64,000 nucleotides of DNA, taken from assembly GCA_945898055.1 (NCBI GenBank), contig CAMDGV010000009.1, forward strand, positions 29,232 through 93,231, written 5' to 3'. This DNA is from Akkermansia muciniphila. GTDB lineage: Bacteria; Verrucomicrobiota; Verrucomicrobiia; Limisphaerales; UBA9464. The stretch's first letter is position 1; each line of letters starts with the position of its first letter. Shown here one piece after another: positions 1-7,951 of this stretch. A program made the position numbers and the translations under genes. The notes under the pieces were generated by a model. It was not told the DNA's origin. It saw only the letters and a list, made by a program, of their open reading frames with translations, and made no database searches.

Positions 1-1
1 C

Positions 2-1666
2 GGTGCTGGATTCAAGGCGGAAGAACGGACGGCTCAATGGACGGCCGTCCTTGTCAATCTTCTCCCCTTTTTAATGATCGGGGTGCTCATCTGGGTTTTC
101 TTTCTGCGCCAAATTAAGGCCGCCGGTAAGGGTGCCCTCAGCTTTGGTAAGTCGAAGGCTCGTCTGCTAACTAAGGATCGGAATAAAACCACTTTCAAGG
201 ACGTTGCTGGCGTCGAGGAGGCCAAGGATGAAGTCTCCGAAATGGTGGAGTTCCTTCGGGATCCGAAGAAATTTCAGAAGTTAGGAGGCCGGATTCCTAA
301 AGGCATTTTGATGATTGGACCTCCGGGTACTGGGAAAACCTTGCTCGCCAAAGCGATTGCCGGCGAGGCAGACGCCAGTTTCTTCAGCATCAGCGGTTCC
401 GACTTTGTGGAAATGTTCGTCGGTGTCGGGGCTAGCCGTGTTCGGGATATGTTCGAACAAGCTCGGAAAAACACCCCTTGCCTCATTTTCATCGACGAAA
501 TCGACGCGGTCGGTCGCAGTCGCGGTCATGGCCATGGCGGCGGTAATGACGAACGGGAACAAACTCTCAATGCCTTACTCGTCGAAATGGACGGCTTTGA
601 TACCCAAGAAGGAATTATCATCATCGCCGCGACCAATCGTCCCGATGTCCTTGATCCTGCCCTCCTTCGTCCAGGTCGTTTTGATCGCCAAGTAACGGTC
701 AATCTCCCTGATGTTCGCGGACGTGAAGCAATTCTCAAGGTCCACGCGAAGAACGTGAAGCTCGATGGCTTAGTTGATCTGTCGGTTATTGCCCGGGGGA
801 CTCCTGGATTTTCCGGTGCCGAATTAGCTAATCTCCTGAATGAAGCTGCTTTGTTGGCTGCGAGAACGGGTCGGAAATCGATTGGAATGTTAGAACTTGA
901 GGAAGCAAGAGATAAGGTTCGTTGGGGCCGTGAACGCCGCAGTATGGCGATGTCCGAAGAAGAAAAGAAGGGAACCGCTTGGCATGAAGCCGGTCATGCG
1001 GTGGTTAATGTGGTCCTAACCCACACTCATCCGCTCCACAAAGTAACAATTATCCCCCGAGGTCAGGCTCTCGGTGCAACGATGTTTCTGCCGAAGGAGG
1101 ATATTCTGAGCCGACGACGCAAGGAACTCCTCGACATGATCGCAGTGACGATGGCGGGTCGGATTGCCGAGCAACTCTTTACCGAAGATATCTCGAGCGG
1201 TGCCTCAGGCGATATTCAACAGGCCACTTCGATGGCTCGTGCCATGGTTATGCACTGGGGAATGAGCGATAAACTGGGCATGGTGCTCTACGGTGAATCT
1301 CATAGTCCTCTCTTTCTCGGCAGTGATATGGGGCGATCCAAGGATTATAGCGAGGAGACGGCTCGTCAGATCGATGCTGAGGTCAAACGAATCACCGACG
1401 CTGGTTATCAGACTGCTTTGGATATTATCACTAGCCATCGAGATAAAGTGGAACTGGTGGCTAAGGCTTTATTAGAGTTCGAAACTCTCGAGGGATCACA
1501 GGTCATTGACATCGTTAAAACCGGTACGTTTACCCCGCCTCCTGTCAATCCGAGCCAGATCGATCCGCCTTCAGGTGCTCAGGCAAATACGCCTTTGCCT
1601 GAGGTGATAAAACCGGTTCCTCCGAAGCTCCCCGGTTACGGCACTCCCGCTCCTGCCGCCGCCTAA
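2..1666 (+). CDS. ftsH: ATP-dependent zinc metalloprotease FtsH (5' end outside window)
   Basis: Membrane-bound AAA+ protease that degrades misfolded and short-lived regulatory proteins at the inner membrane. The frame is already open at base 2, so the N-terminus lies outside the window; what remains begins at the end of the periplasmic part and a transmembrane helix ending near VFFLRQ. The Walker A motif GPPGTGKT lies at about 317-340, Walker B IFIDEID near 490, the arginine-finger region [19 protein letters not shown] near 635-690, and the zinc-protease motif HEAGH near 985-1000 with the third metal-ligand Asp in GASGDIQQ near 1210. All catalytic elements are present. The C-terminal tail is proline-rich (about 35 residues) and ends in PAPAAA. 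No clear hairpin terminator follows. Family assignment is secure. Confidence 0.97.
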   Translation, partial: GAGFKAEERTAQWTAVLVNLLPFLMIGVLIWVFFLRQIKAAGKGALSFGKSKARLLTKDRNKTTFKDVAGVEEAKDEVSEMVEFLRDPKKFQKLGGRIPKGILMIGPPGTGKTLLAKAIAGEADASFFSISGSDFVEMFVGVGASRVRDMFEQARKNTPCLIFIDEIDAVGRSRGHGHGGGNDEREQTLNALLVEMDGFDTQEGIIIIAATNRPDVLDPALLRPGRFDRQVTVNLPDVRGREAILKVHAKNVKLDGLVDLSVIARGTPGFSGAELANLLNEAALLAARTGRKSIGMLELEEARDKVRWGRERRSMAMSEEEKKGTAWHEAGHAVVNVVLTHTHPLHKVTIIPRGQALGATMFLPKEDILSRRRKELLDMIAVTMAGRIAEQLFTEDISSGASGDIQQATSMARAMVMHWGMSDKLGMVLYGESHSPLFLGSDMGRSKDYSEETARQIDAEVKRITDAGYQTALDIITSHRDKVELVAKALLEFETLEGSQVIDIVKTGTFTPPPVNPSQIDPPSGAQANTPLPEVIKPVPPKLPGYGTPAPAAA

Positions 1667-1830
1667 CTTTACCCCAATTTGTTCTCAAGGCTCGGCTCAT
1701 TGGACTGTTCTTTGCGCTTGTGTCTTTGACATAGACTCCGTTGCGGAGGATTTGGCGATTGGGGTTCGGTTTCGTTAAAGTTCTAAAGCCCTCTGAAAGG
1801 GCCGCGGGCAAAAGGGAATCAATCAGTTTT

Positions 1831-3069
1831 TCAGGGCTTCTTCAAATTAGCCTGCAACATCTCCAAGCTCTGAAGGGCATAGGAAGTGACCAAAGCAGAG
1901 TCGCGCTCCCACCATCGTTGTTCAGTGTTCACCCAACTTCCATCCGGTTTTTGCAATTCAACCAAGCGACGCATCACTTCTGCTTTCCACTCGATTTCAC
2001 GCCCATCAGCAAGTCGTAGTTGGTCAATTCGTGCGGCCAATAAGGCTTTGGTTAATAAATTCAAATAGTAGAAATAGCCTTGCTGCCCTAGAGCTGGATT
2101 TTCATCCAAAGTATAGTTGTTTTGTAGCCAATCCAGCACCGCCCTAACTCGTGGATCGTCTCGGCTCACTTCCGCATAAAGATAGCTCAGAAGTCCCGCA
2201 TAGCTGATGCTTCCGGTAGATCGGAGAGATATCTTCCCGCTCAAGGCATTGGTAACGCCTCCGGCCATGCTGTGCCCGGGATAATAGACGAAGCCGCCTC
2301 GATCACGACTCTCTTCGGAGACCCAAGGCGCCGCATTATGCGACGGCAAGTTTTGGCAAGCTTGAAGAAACTGTTTTACTGCAGCCCAATTAAGATCAGG
2401 CCCCTTTGGGTGAACTCCCGAAACATCCGACGGCGGAAGGGCTTGCTCGGACCACCTCATCGCTTCAATCGCCGCCAAAGTATTGTTTAAGTCCGAATGC
2501 TGATACTTGCTTCCATAACCAACCCCTCCATCGAACTCGGTGTCTACCTTGCCGACTTCCTTAAAATCAATCTGCGTGCCCGCAAGGTACGATCGGGATT
2601 TACGGATCACCGGAAGAAAATGGGCATCGTCGGCAGTCACCAAGGCGAGGAGAGACAATGAGGTATTGTAGTTGATGAAATTCCCGCGGTGAATGCTGCC
2701 GTCGGGTCGAACGCTCCCCAAAATAAACTCGTAGGCGCGATTTAATTCCGATGGGCGCCGAATTCGGAAGCGTCCGGTTGACTCTCGATTGAAGGCAACC
2801 AAAACGAGCGCCGTAACCGCCGGTTGCTCGGAGGTTGACCACCATCCATTTGAATTCTGGCTCTTTAACAAAAAACTCAATCCACGATCAATCGAGGCAT
2901 TCACCTCAATGGGGGTCGGTGCTCCCTGCAAAGAACTCACCCGATTCGGCTCCTTGGAAAAAGCCTCGCCCTTACTGGAAATAGATTGAAGGTTAAGGCA
3001 TAAGAGTGTCAGCCCAAGTAGGGTGATTGGGGACCTCCAATAAGTCTGTAGGTTGGGCTGACTTTTCAT
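1831..3069 (-). CDS. Exported terpene-cyclase/prenyltransferase-like alpha-toroid protein
   Basis: 412-residue protein with an N-terminal hydrophobic stretch (about residues 14-30, ITLLGLTLLCLNLQS) that looks like a signal peptide. The body has repeats of the squalene-cyclase/prenyltransferase type: SQNSNGWWSTSEQPAVTALV, RPDGSIHR, and QKPDGSWVNTEQRWW near the C-terminus. The acidic DxDD motif of true class II cyclases is not visible, so enzymatic cyclisation is not supported; in related bacteria such exported toroids are uncharacterised. It is the last gene of a three-gene minus-strand operon, and its start overlaps the stop of the upstream lipoprotein gene by 4 nt (ATGA), implying translational coupling. 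The function is unknown; a periplasmic structural or binding role is inference. Confidence 0.8.
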   Translation of the reverse strand: MKSQPNLQTYWRSPITLLGLTLLCLNLQSISSKGEAFSKEPNRVSSLQGAPTPIEVNASIDRGLSFLLKSQNSNGWWSTSEQPAVTALVLVAFNRESTGRFRIRRPSELNRAYEFILGSVRPDGSIHRGNFINYNTSLSLLALVTADDAHFLPVIRKSRSYLAGTQIDFKEVGKVDTEFDGGVGYGSKYQHSDLNNTLAAIEAMRWSEQALPPSDVSGVHPKGPDLNWAAVKQFLQACQNLPSHNAAPWVSEESRDRGGFVYYPGHSMAGGVTNALSGKISLRSTGSISYAGLLSYLYAEVSRDDPRVRAVLDWLQNNYTLDENPALGQQGYFYYLNLLTKALLAARIDQLRLADGREIEWKAEVMRRLVELQKPDGSWVNTEQRWWERDSALVTSYALQSLEMLQANLKKP

Positions 3070-4607
3070 AGCGCAAATAAGTTGACCGTTGCTTTTGAGG
3101 CAGAGGAGAGAGGTACCGTTGAGGGGACCGTATCTAAATAGACGTGGAGTGTTGGGGTTTCGGAAAGTGCCGACAATAGAAAGGTGGTCAGAGCCGAGTA
3201 ACGGAGCGTCGATGGAGCAAAGACCATTAAAACGGGGGGCTTAGCCCGAGTCCCTTTTCTCCTAGCTTCAGTAACCGCTGACCGCAGTGCTTGAGTTAAC
3301 TGTCTCGGCCCTGAAACTTTGCTTTGAGTCAGACGCAATCCCAGACCCGCCTCTGGACTCAATGGGTTATTTTCGAAATTCGATTCAAGGTTCAGGAGAG
3401 AACCTCCGACCTGACCCTCTCGGGTAGGGGCTAGAATTAGTTCCCACGGATGAAATAGACGATTCTTGCGGTCTAGAAGGTCGATATCGGGTGTGAAAGC
3501 TTTGTAATAAATTTGACCGCTGATTGGGGGCTCAATTCGAATCCCCGCCGCTGTGTCGATCGCAGAAAGGATGCGGGCCACCGATCGCACATCGCCCAAG
3601 GTTAAATCTCCAGCCCATTCCACCGTCAGATACCAGTCGTGCTGGAGCCGATCCAATTGCGCTAAAGCCTCGAGAGCTGACAGCAAATCGGGGCGTGGAT
3701 TCAATCGAGACTTTCCCTCCTCCAATGAGACAGACAGGGAGTTAATCCGAGTCGCACCGGTTAGAAAGGTGTCGGCAGGATTTCGCGAGGGCTCCACCTT
3801 TAAACGTAAATCCTTCGAGCGATTTTTCCCGTTGCCGCTGGCGGGTTCTAAGATCAATGAAAGCAGCAAGTTCTGGGGAACAGACAGGTTTGGATTGATC
3901 TGTGTATTTTGATAAACTTCGGATTTCGACGCAGCGTAGCCGACTTGGAATGGGGCGTTTGGTGAATTAAAGAGGGAAACAATGGCCTTCGGTTGGTACA
4001 AATCCGCTGCTAACCGGCGGCGTCCTGCTGTCTTCAGCCCAGGAACCTCGGGTGAGCCAGTAAATAGAAAGCCGTCCGCTGGTAAGGTTCGACCCGTTCT
4101 TCGATCGACCAAGAGGCTTTCCAAGCGGACTCGGGGTACATTGGGACCTTCGAGACTTAAAGTACAACGCGTACCTCGAGCCCAATATCGATTCACCGCT
4201 GGATTTGGAGGTTTACCCGGAGTGACCCCAATGAACTGCAGAGCTCGCTGGATGTCGCTGGGGGTCGCAAATGCGACTACAAGAGCCTCGTAGGCGTGAT
4301 CACTCGACTCAGCAACCACAGTGAATTCACACGGGTCATTGTCCTTTAGCTGAGTGCGCTCGACACAGACCTCAACCTGTCCGCGGATGCGGTCGGCGAT
4401 TAGCCCCGGCAAAACCAAATAGGCTGAGTCACCCGCATACCTTCGACGATACCACTGCTCTCGTTCTGCAACCCACTGCAAAGTGCGACGACGGCCTTCA
4501 GTCGGGTGTAAAGTGGAGGCAGATGGAATCTTCGAGGTAGACGAACACCCAGTCCATCCGCATCCGAGGAGCCACATCCAAAGGGTGAGAGGTAATCGGT
4601 TCATCAA
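3066..4607 (-). CDS. Predicted lipoprotein with YdjY-like N-terminal half
   Basis: 513-residue protein starting with a hydrophobic leader and a lipobox-like WTGC near residue 21, so probably lipidated and exported. Residues about 95-200 resemble the YdjY domain (AYEALVVAFATPSDIQRAL, then a VTPGKPPNPA loop and FTGSPEV). The C-terminal about 60 residues (KPPVLMVFAPSTLRYSALTT) recall the periplasmic end of ExbD-type proteins, but this is a weak resemblance. Both ends overlap neighbours by 4 nt, placing it as the middle gene of a coupled operon between the DUF6288 protein and the toroid protein. No catalytic motif was recognised. The CDS is certain; the domain calls are from memory of family sequence and are tentative. 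Confidence 0.75.
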   Translation of the reverse strand: MMNRLPLTLWMWLLGCGWTGCSSTSKIPSASTLHPTEGRRRTLQWVAEREQWYRRRYAGDSAYLVLPGLIADRIRGQVEVCVERTQLKDNDPCEFTVVAESSDHAYEALVVAFATPSDIQRALQFIGVTPGKPPNPAVNRYWARGTRCTLSLEGPNVPRVRLESLLVDRRTGRTLPADGFLFTGSPEVPGLKTAGRRRLAADLYQPKAIVSLFNSPNAPFQVGYAASKSEVYQNTQINPNLSVPQNLLLSLILEPASGNGKNRSKDLRLKVEPSRNPADTFLTGATRINSLSVSLEEGKSRLNPRPDLLSALEALAQLDRLQHDWYLTVEWAGDLTLGDVRSVARILSAIDTAAGIRIEPPISGQIYYKAFTPDIDLLDRKNRLFHPWELILAPTREGQVGGSLLNLESNFENNPLSPEAGLGLRLTQSKVSGPRQLTQALRSAVTEARRKGTRAKPPVLMVFAPSTLRYSALTTFLLSALSETPTLHVYLDTVPSTVPLSSASKATVNLFAL

Positions 4608-7057
4608 GGAATCCCTGTCGGAATAAATGCGACGGGAATGGAGCGAACGTCCGGTTGAGTGGTAGCCGCCTCAATGACTCGGATGGCCTCTTCAACAGCG
4701 GACACCCGTCGATGATTTAATTCGCCCGTTGGGAACTCGCCGCGCTTACATTGAGCATTTAAATCAACAATGAGTTCCCGCAGTTGCGGCACCACACTTC
4801 GGGCGGCGGTACCGTAGGCCGAGATTTCTTGCATAATCAGTCCGGTCCTACTTTCGCTTCCGTGCCCTCCTTGGGTTTTAGCGAAGAGAATCCCTGCCTC
4901 AATCCCTTCCTTAAAATGATAGCGAGTCAATGCCTTGAACCCACCCATCCGGATCTCGTTAGAGAACATGGTGTCGGCCGGACTTGGAGTTTTGACCGCT
5001 TCCAAAATATCTGGGGCCAAAGCGGTCACATCCTCCAAGGTCAGTTGTTTTTCAAACGTGGCCCGAAGGCGCATTCGAGCCATCCCATCGGCATTCTTCG
5101 CCACGGCACGGATGGCAGGATACAGAAGGTTTGTATCCACACCGCGGATGGATTTTCGCAAAAGTCCATCAAACAAAGCCTCCGCCAATTCACCGTGGGT
5201 GAGTTGAATGGGGTCAGCCCAAGCCACCGGAGAAAGGGGTTCTGCGGTCACGACCACGGCTCGCAGCATTTCAGGCACTACCGGCTTAGCGAGATCTCTC
5301 ATTCTCTTGAGGGCTTCGGCTGCTTTAATGCGGAGCCATCGATCTTCATGGGTCAGCGAACGTACCAAGATAGGGAGAGCATTGGTGTTTCGAAGATAAC
5401 CCAGGGCCTCACAAGCCGATTGCCGGAGCCAAGCATTTTCGCCGCCTGCCATCGTAATTAAGCGTGGGACCCAAGTCGTCGCCTCAGGGCGGCGGCTAAA
5501 CTCTTCCGCCGCCCATCCACGAACCACTGGCGACCAGTCAGCGAAAGCGGTGAGTAATTCTTCCAGATTAAGGCGATGACGGGTTTTGTCGAAATGACCG
5601 GAGGCTACTGCGGCCTTCGCCTCGATGGCAGTGAGCCAGTTCGATCGTTGGGATTCCTTGCCGGTGAGATAAAGTTTCCCCAGCGGCAAGGCATAGGTCA
5701 GTACATAGGTCGCTTCTGGGCTTAAGCCGTCATAACTGCTTCGTCCAAAATAGGTGTCATCCTCAGTTTGGCCGGCACCGTATTGCTCTCCACCGTCGTA
5801 GGAAAAGGAACCATCCGATCGCCGGACAAGATCAAAGTGCCAAGAAGCCTCCTTAAAAAAAGCAGCGGCGGCATCTGGACCACCTGCCGCAGCACCTAAA
5901 GCGCCCCACAAATAGCTGAACCCTTGGCCGGTATGACCATATTCGCGGTTAGCATGACCCGCCGTAGCCATTCGTGCAAAAAACCGAGTTTCATCCGGAC
6001 GATCGCCGCGGAGGGCAAACAGTTGAGCGGCCATCGAATTCTTGCCGTTATTCTCGTGGTAAGGCCAAGGCATATGCTCGCCGTAAGGCACGGCCCCCTT
6101 ATCGACAAAGTAAGCAAAAAAACGGCCACCGCGTTCGATGGCTGCCTCCACTTCGGGATGTCGAACACCACACTTGCGTCCGAGCACGATCGCCATATTG
6201 CCAATGAGCCCTGCTGAATTAACCGGCCCGTAAGGCGGAATGGATCCATGCAATTCCCCTTTGGACGTTCGACTAGAAATGCCATGCCCAAATGTCCCAT
6301 AGAGCCCCTGTCCTTTGGCTAAGCTTATCGTGTATTGGTTAATCGCATGGAGGACCTCTGAATCACCGGTCGCCAGATAGTATTCGCTCAGAAAAACCGT
6401 TCGATAACCCCAATCCCAAACGACCATCCCATCCTTCAATTCTAACTTCAATGTCGGGGGCCCTAGCTTCCGAGCAAACTGGCGTAACTTAGGAATATAA
6501 TCCGGATTTCCAGTCGCCAAAAGGGCGAGTCCACTGACAGCTCCCGCCCAATCTTCCGACACTCTTTGCTTGGCAAGAATCTCGGCAGCCTCATCAAGAA
6601 TCCGTGCTGATTTTGCACACCGATAGGGGGCCGTGGGGGTGTATTCACCCAGCACACGAAGAAGCAAACGAACCTCTTCAATCGTCCCTGATCGCCAACG
6701 AGTTAGGGTCAGAATCCCCTTATTCGATTCCTTCTCGGCTGTCTGAATAGCGCGACCGAACAGTTGACGTGCATCGTCAGTAAAGCGTTGTCCCTCCACC
6801 CCGAGAATGACATCGCCTACCTTCATAATCTCCGCCGCGGGTGATCCAACCCCAACGTGTGTCACCAGTATCTGCCGACTCGCCGTGGTTGTACGTCCTT
6901 GGACACTATCAAGAAACGCCTCCGGCTTCGTATAAATCCATCCTCGCAACCCGGTAGCACCTAAATTGTAGGTCAACTTCGTCTCAACCTTCGGAGATTG
7001 GGTTAGATCAGGCGGACTCGGTGGAGCGGCAGCGACCCATTTTACCCCAATTCTCAT
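4604..7057 (-). CDS. DUF6288-type protein with PDZ and HEAT repeats
   Basis: 817 residues from the first ATG. Residues about 40-135 form a PDZ-like domain (VGVGSPAAEIMKVGDVILGV), followed by an alpha-helical region with repeated enzyme-toroid-like segments (YLATGDSEVLHAI, GQGFSYLWGALGAAAGGPD), then HEAT-like repeats (WLRQSACEALGYLRNTNALP, DRWLRIKAAEALKRM, about residues 545-600). It matches my memory of the DUF6288 family of Planctomycetes and Verrucomicrobia, whose function is unknown. It is the first gene of the three-gene operon. With the annotated ATG there is no signal peptide; the frame is open upstream to about 7121 and encodes a good hydrophobic leader there, but without ATG, GTG or TTG (see findings). 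The coding region is certain, the start is not. Confidence 0.78.
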   Translation of the reverse strand: MRIGVKWVAAAPPSPPDLTQSPKVETKLTYNLGATGLRGWIYTKPEAFLDSVQGRTTTASRQILVTHVGVGSPAAEIMKVGDVILGVEGQRFTDDARQLFGRAIQTAEKESNKGILTLTRWRSGTIEEVRLLLRVLGEYTPTAPYRCAKSARILDEAAEILAKQRVSEDWAGAVSGLALLATGNPDYIPKLRQFARKLGPPTLKLELKDGMVVWDWGYRTVFLSEYYLATGDSEVLHAINQYTISLAKGQGLYGTFGHGISSRTSKGELHGSIPPYGPVNSAGLIGNMAIVLGRKCGVRHPEVEAAIERGGRFFAYFVDKGAVPYGEHMPWPYHENNGKNSMAAQLFALRGDRPDETRFFARMATAGHANREYGHTGQGFSYLWGALGAAAGGPDAAAAFFKEASWHFDLVRRSDGSFSYDGGEQYGAGQTEDDTYFGRSSYDGLSPEATYVLTYALPLGKLYLTGKESQRSNWLTAIEAKAAVASGHFDKTRHRLNLEELLTAFADWSPVVRGWAAEEFSRRPEATTWVPRLITMAGGENAWLRQSACEALGYLRNTNALPILVRSLTHEDRWLRIKAAEALKRMRDLAKPVVPEMLRAVVVTAEPLSPVAWADPIQLTHGELAEALFDGLLRKSIRGVDTNLLYPAIRAVAKNADGMARMRLRATFEKQLTLEDVTALAPDILEAVKTPSPADTMFSNEIRMGGFKALTRYHFKEGIEAGILFAKTQGGHGSESRTGLIMQEISAYGTAARSVVPQLRELIVDLNAQCKRGEFPTGELNHRRVSAVEEAIRVIEAATTQPDVRSIPVAFIPTGIP

Positions 7058-7297
7058 GAGGAAAAGCGCGAAAACTATCGAAGCAAGACCGACTCTAGTT
7101 TGTTGTTTAATAAGGTGTAAAATTCAACTCGACGAATAGGGAGTCAAGCCTTGAGAAAATCTGCTCCCAATTGGAGACTCAAAATCAGGCGGCACTCTCA
7201 GATTCAGATGCAACGAATTCAAGATTCTTGGTCGTTCGAGCACCGCGGTCGACAGGAAGTTCATAGAACTCTGATTGAACCGAAATTGGACCGCTTC

Positions 7298-7924
7298 TCA
7301 GTTCGAGAAAGGGACTGTCTTTAACCATTGCCTCCAGTTTTCAAGGGTATCGATATCGGACAATTCACGGAGCAAAACTGGTTGCAAACCGGCCTCGGTG
7401 GCGCGTCGACATGTCTCAGTAAAAACAGCGGCTGTACTCCAAGGAATAGCCTGAAAAAGTAAGGGACACGGCTGGCGCAGACCGAGTAACCAGTATCCAC
7501 CATCCTTAGCTGGGCCGAGCACGAGATCCGCTTTTTCTAAGGCCGCGAAGGCGTCGAAAATATCTTGTGCGGTGATTTCAGGACAATCAGAGCCGATGAC
7601 CACCACTTTTCTGTATCCTGCTTTAAAAGCGAACTCAGTAGCTCGAGCCAGCCTGTCTCCTAGATTGCCGCCCCCCTGCGGTACAGCGGTCCAGTTCGGT
7701 CGAAGCAATAAGGACGCTTCGTCAATGGCTTCATCTGGAGCAAACCGAATTTCGACCTCTGGGATTGCGTCGATGGCTTCCAGCGTTGCTCTCAAAATCT
7801 GGTGATAACACTCTAAGGCAAGCAGGTCACCGACCTGAGCTGCAATCCGAGTCTTGACCTTTCCCAGTCGCGGGACTTTGAGGAAAACCAAGAGGCGTTC
7901 TGGGCGAAGAGGGATCATCGTCAA
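7298..7924 (-). CDS. TIGR04282-family glycosyltransferase (DUF2064)
   Basis: 208-residue cytosolic protein of the rSAM/selenodomain-associated transferase 1 family, a GT-A-like nucleotidyl/glycosyl transferase fold. Typical elements are the N-terminal FLKVPRLGKVKTRIA, the QGGGNLGDRL loop, VIGSDCPEIT (the DxD-like position) and GPAKDGGYWLLGL. NCBI names the family after arsenosugar biosynthesis, but no arsenic or radical-SAM partner gene is adjacent here, so that role is not supported by context. It lies alone between the DUF6288 operon and the secretin gene; the gap to the secretin stop is 27 bp on the same strand, so it may be cotranscribed as the last gene of the secretion operon. Confidence 0.85.
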   Translation of the reverse strand: MTMIPLRPERLLVFLKVPRLGKVKTRIAAQVGDLLALECYHQILRATLEAIDAIPEVEIRFAPDEAIDEASLLLRPNWTAVPQGGGNLGDRLARATEFAFKAGYRKVVVIGSDCPEITAQDIFDAFAALEKADLVLGPAKDGGYWLLGLRQPCPLLFQAIPWSTAAVFTETCRRATEAGLQPVLLRELSDIDTLENWRQWLKTVPFSN

Positions 7925-7951
7925 AGGATCACTCCGTTGGATCTTCCTAGG

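Noticed and set aside
4784..5461. 225-codon plus-strand frame
   Set aside because: It lies opposite the DUF6288 gene, which has HEAT repeats in that stretch; the plus-strand product has no recognisable features.
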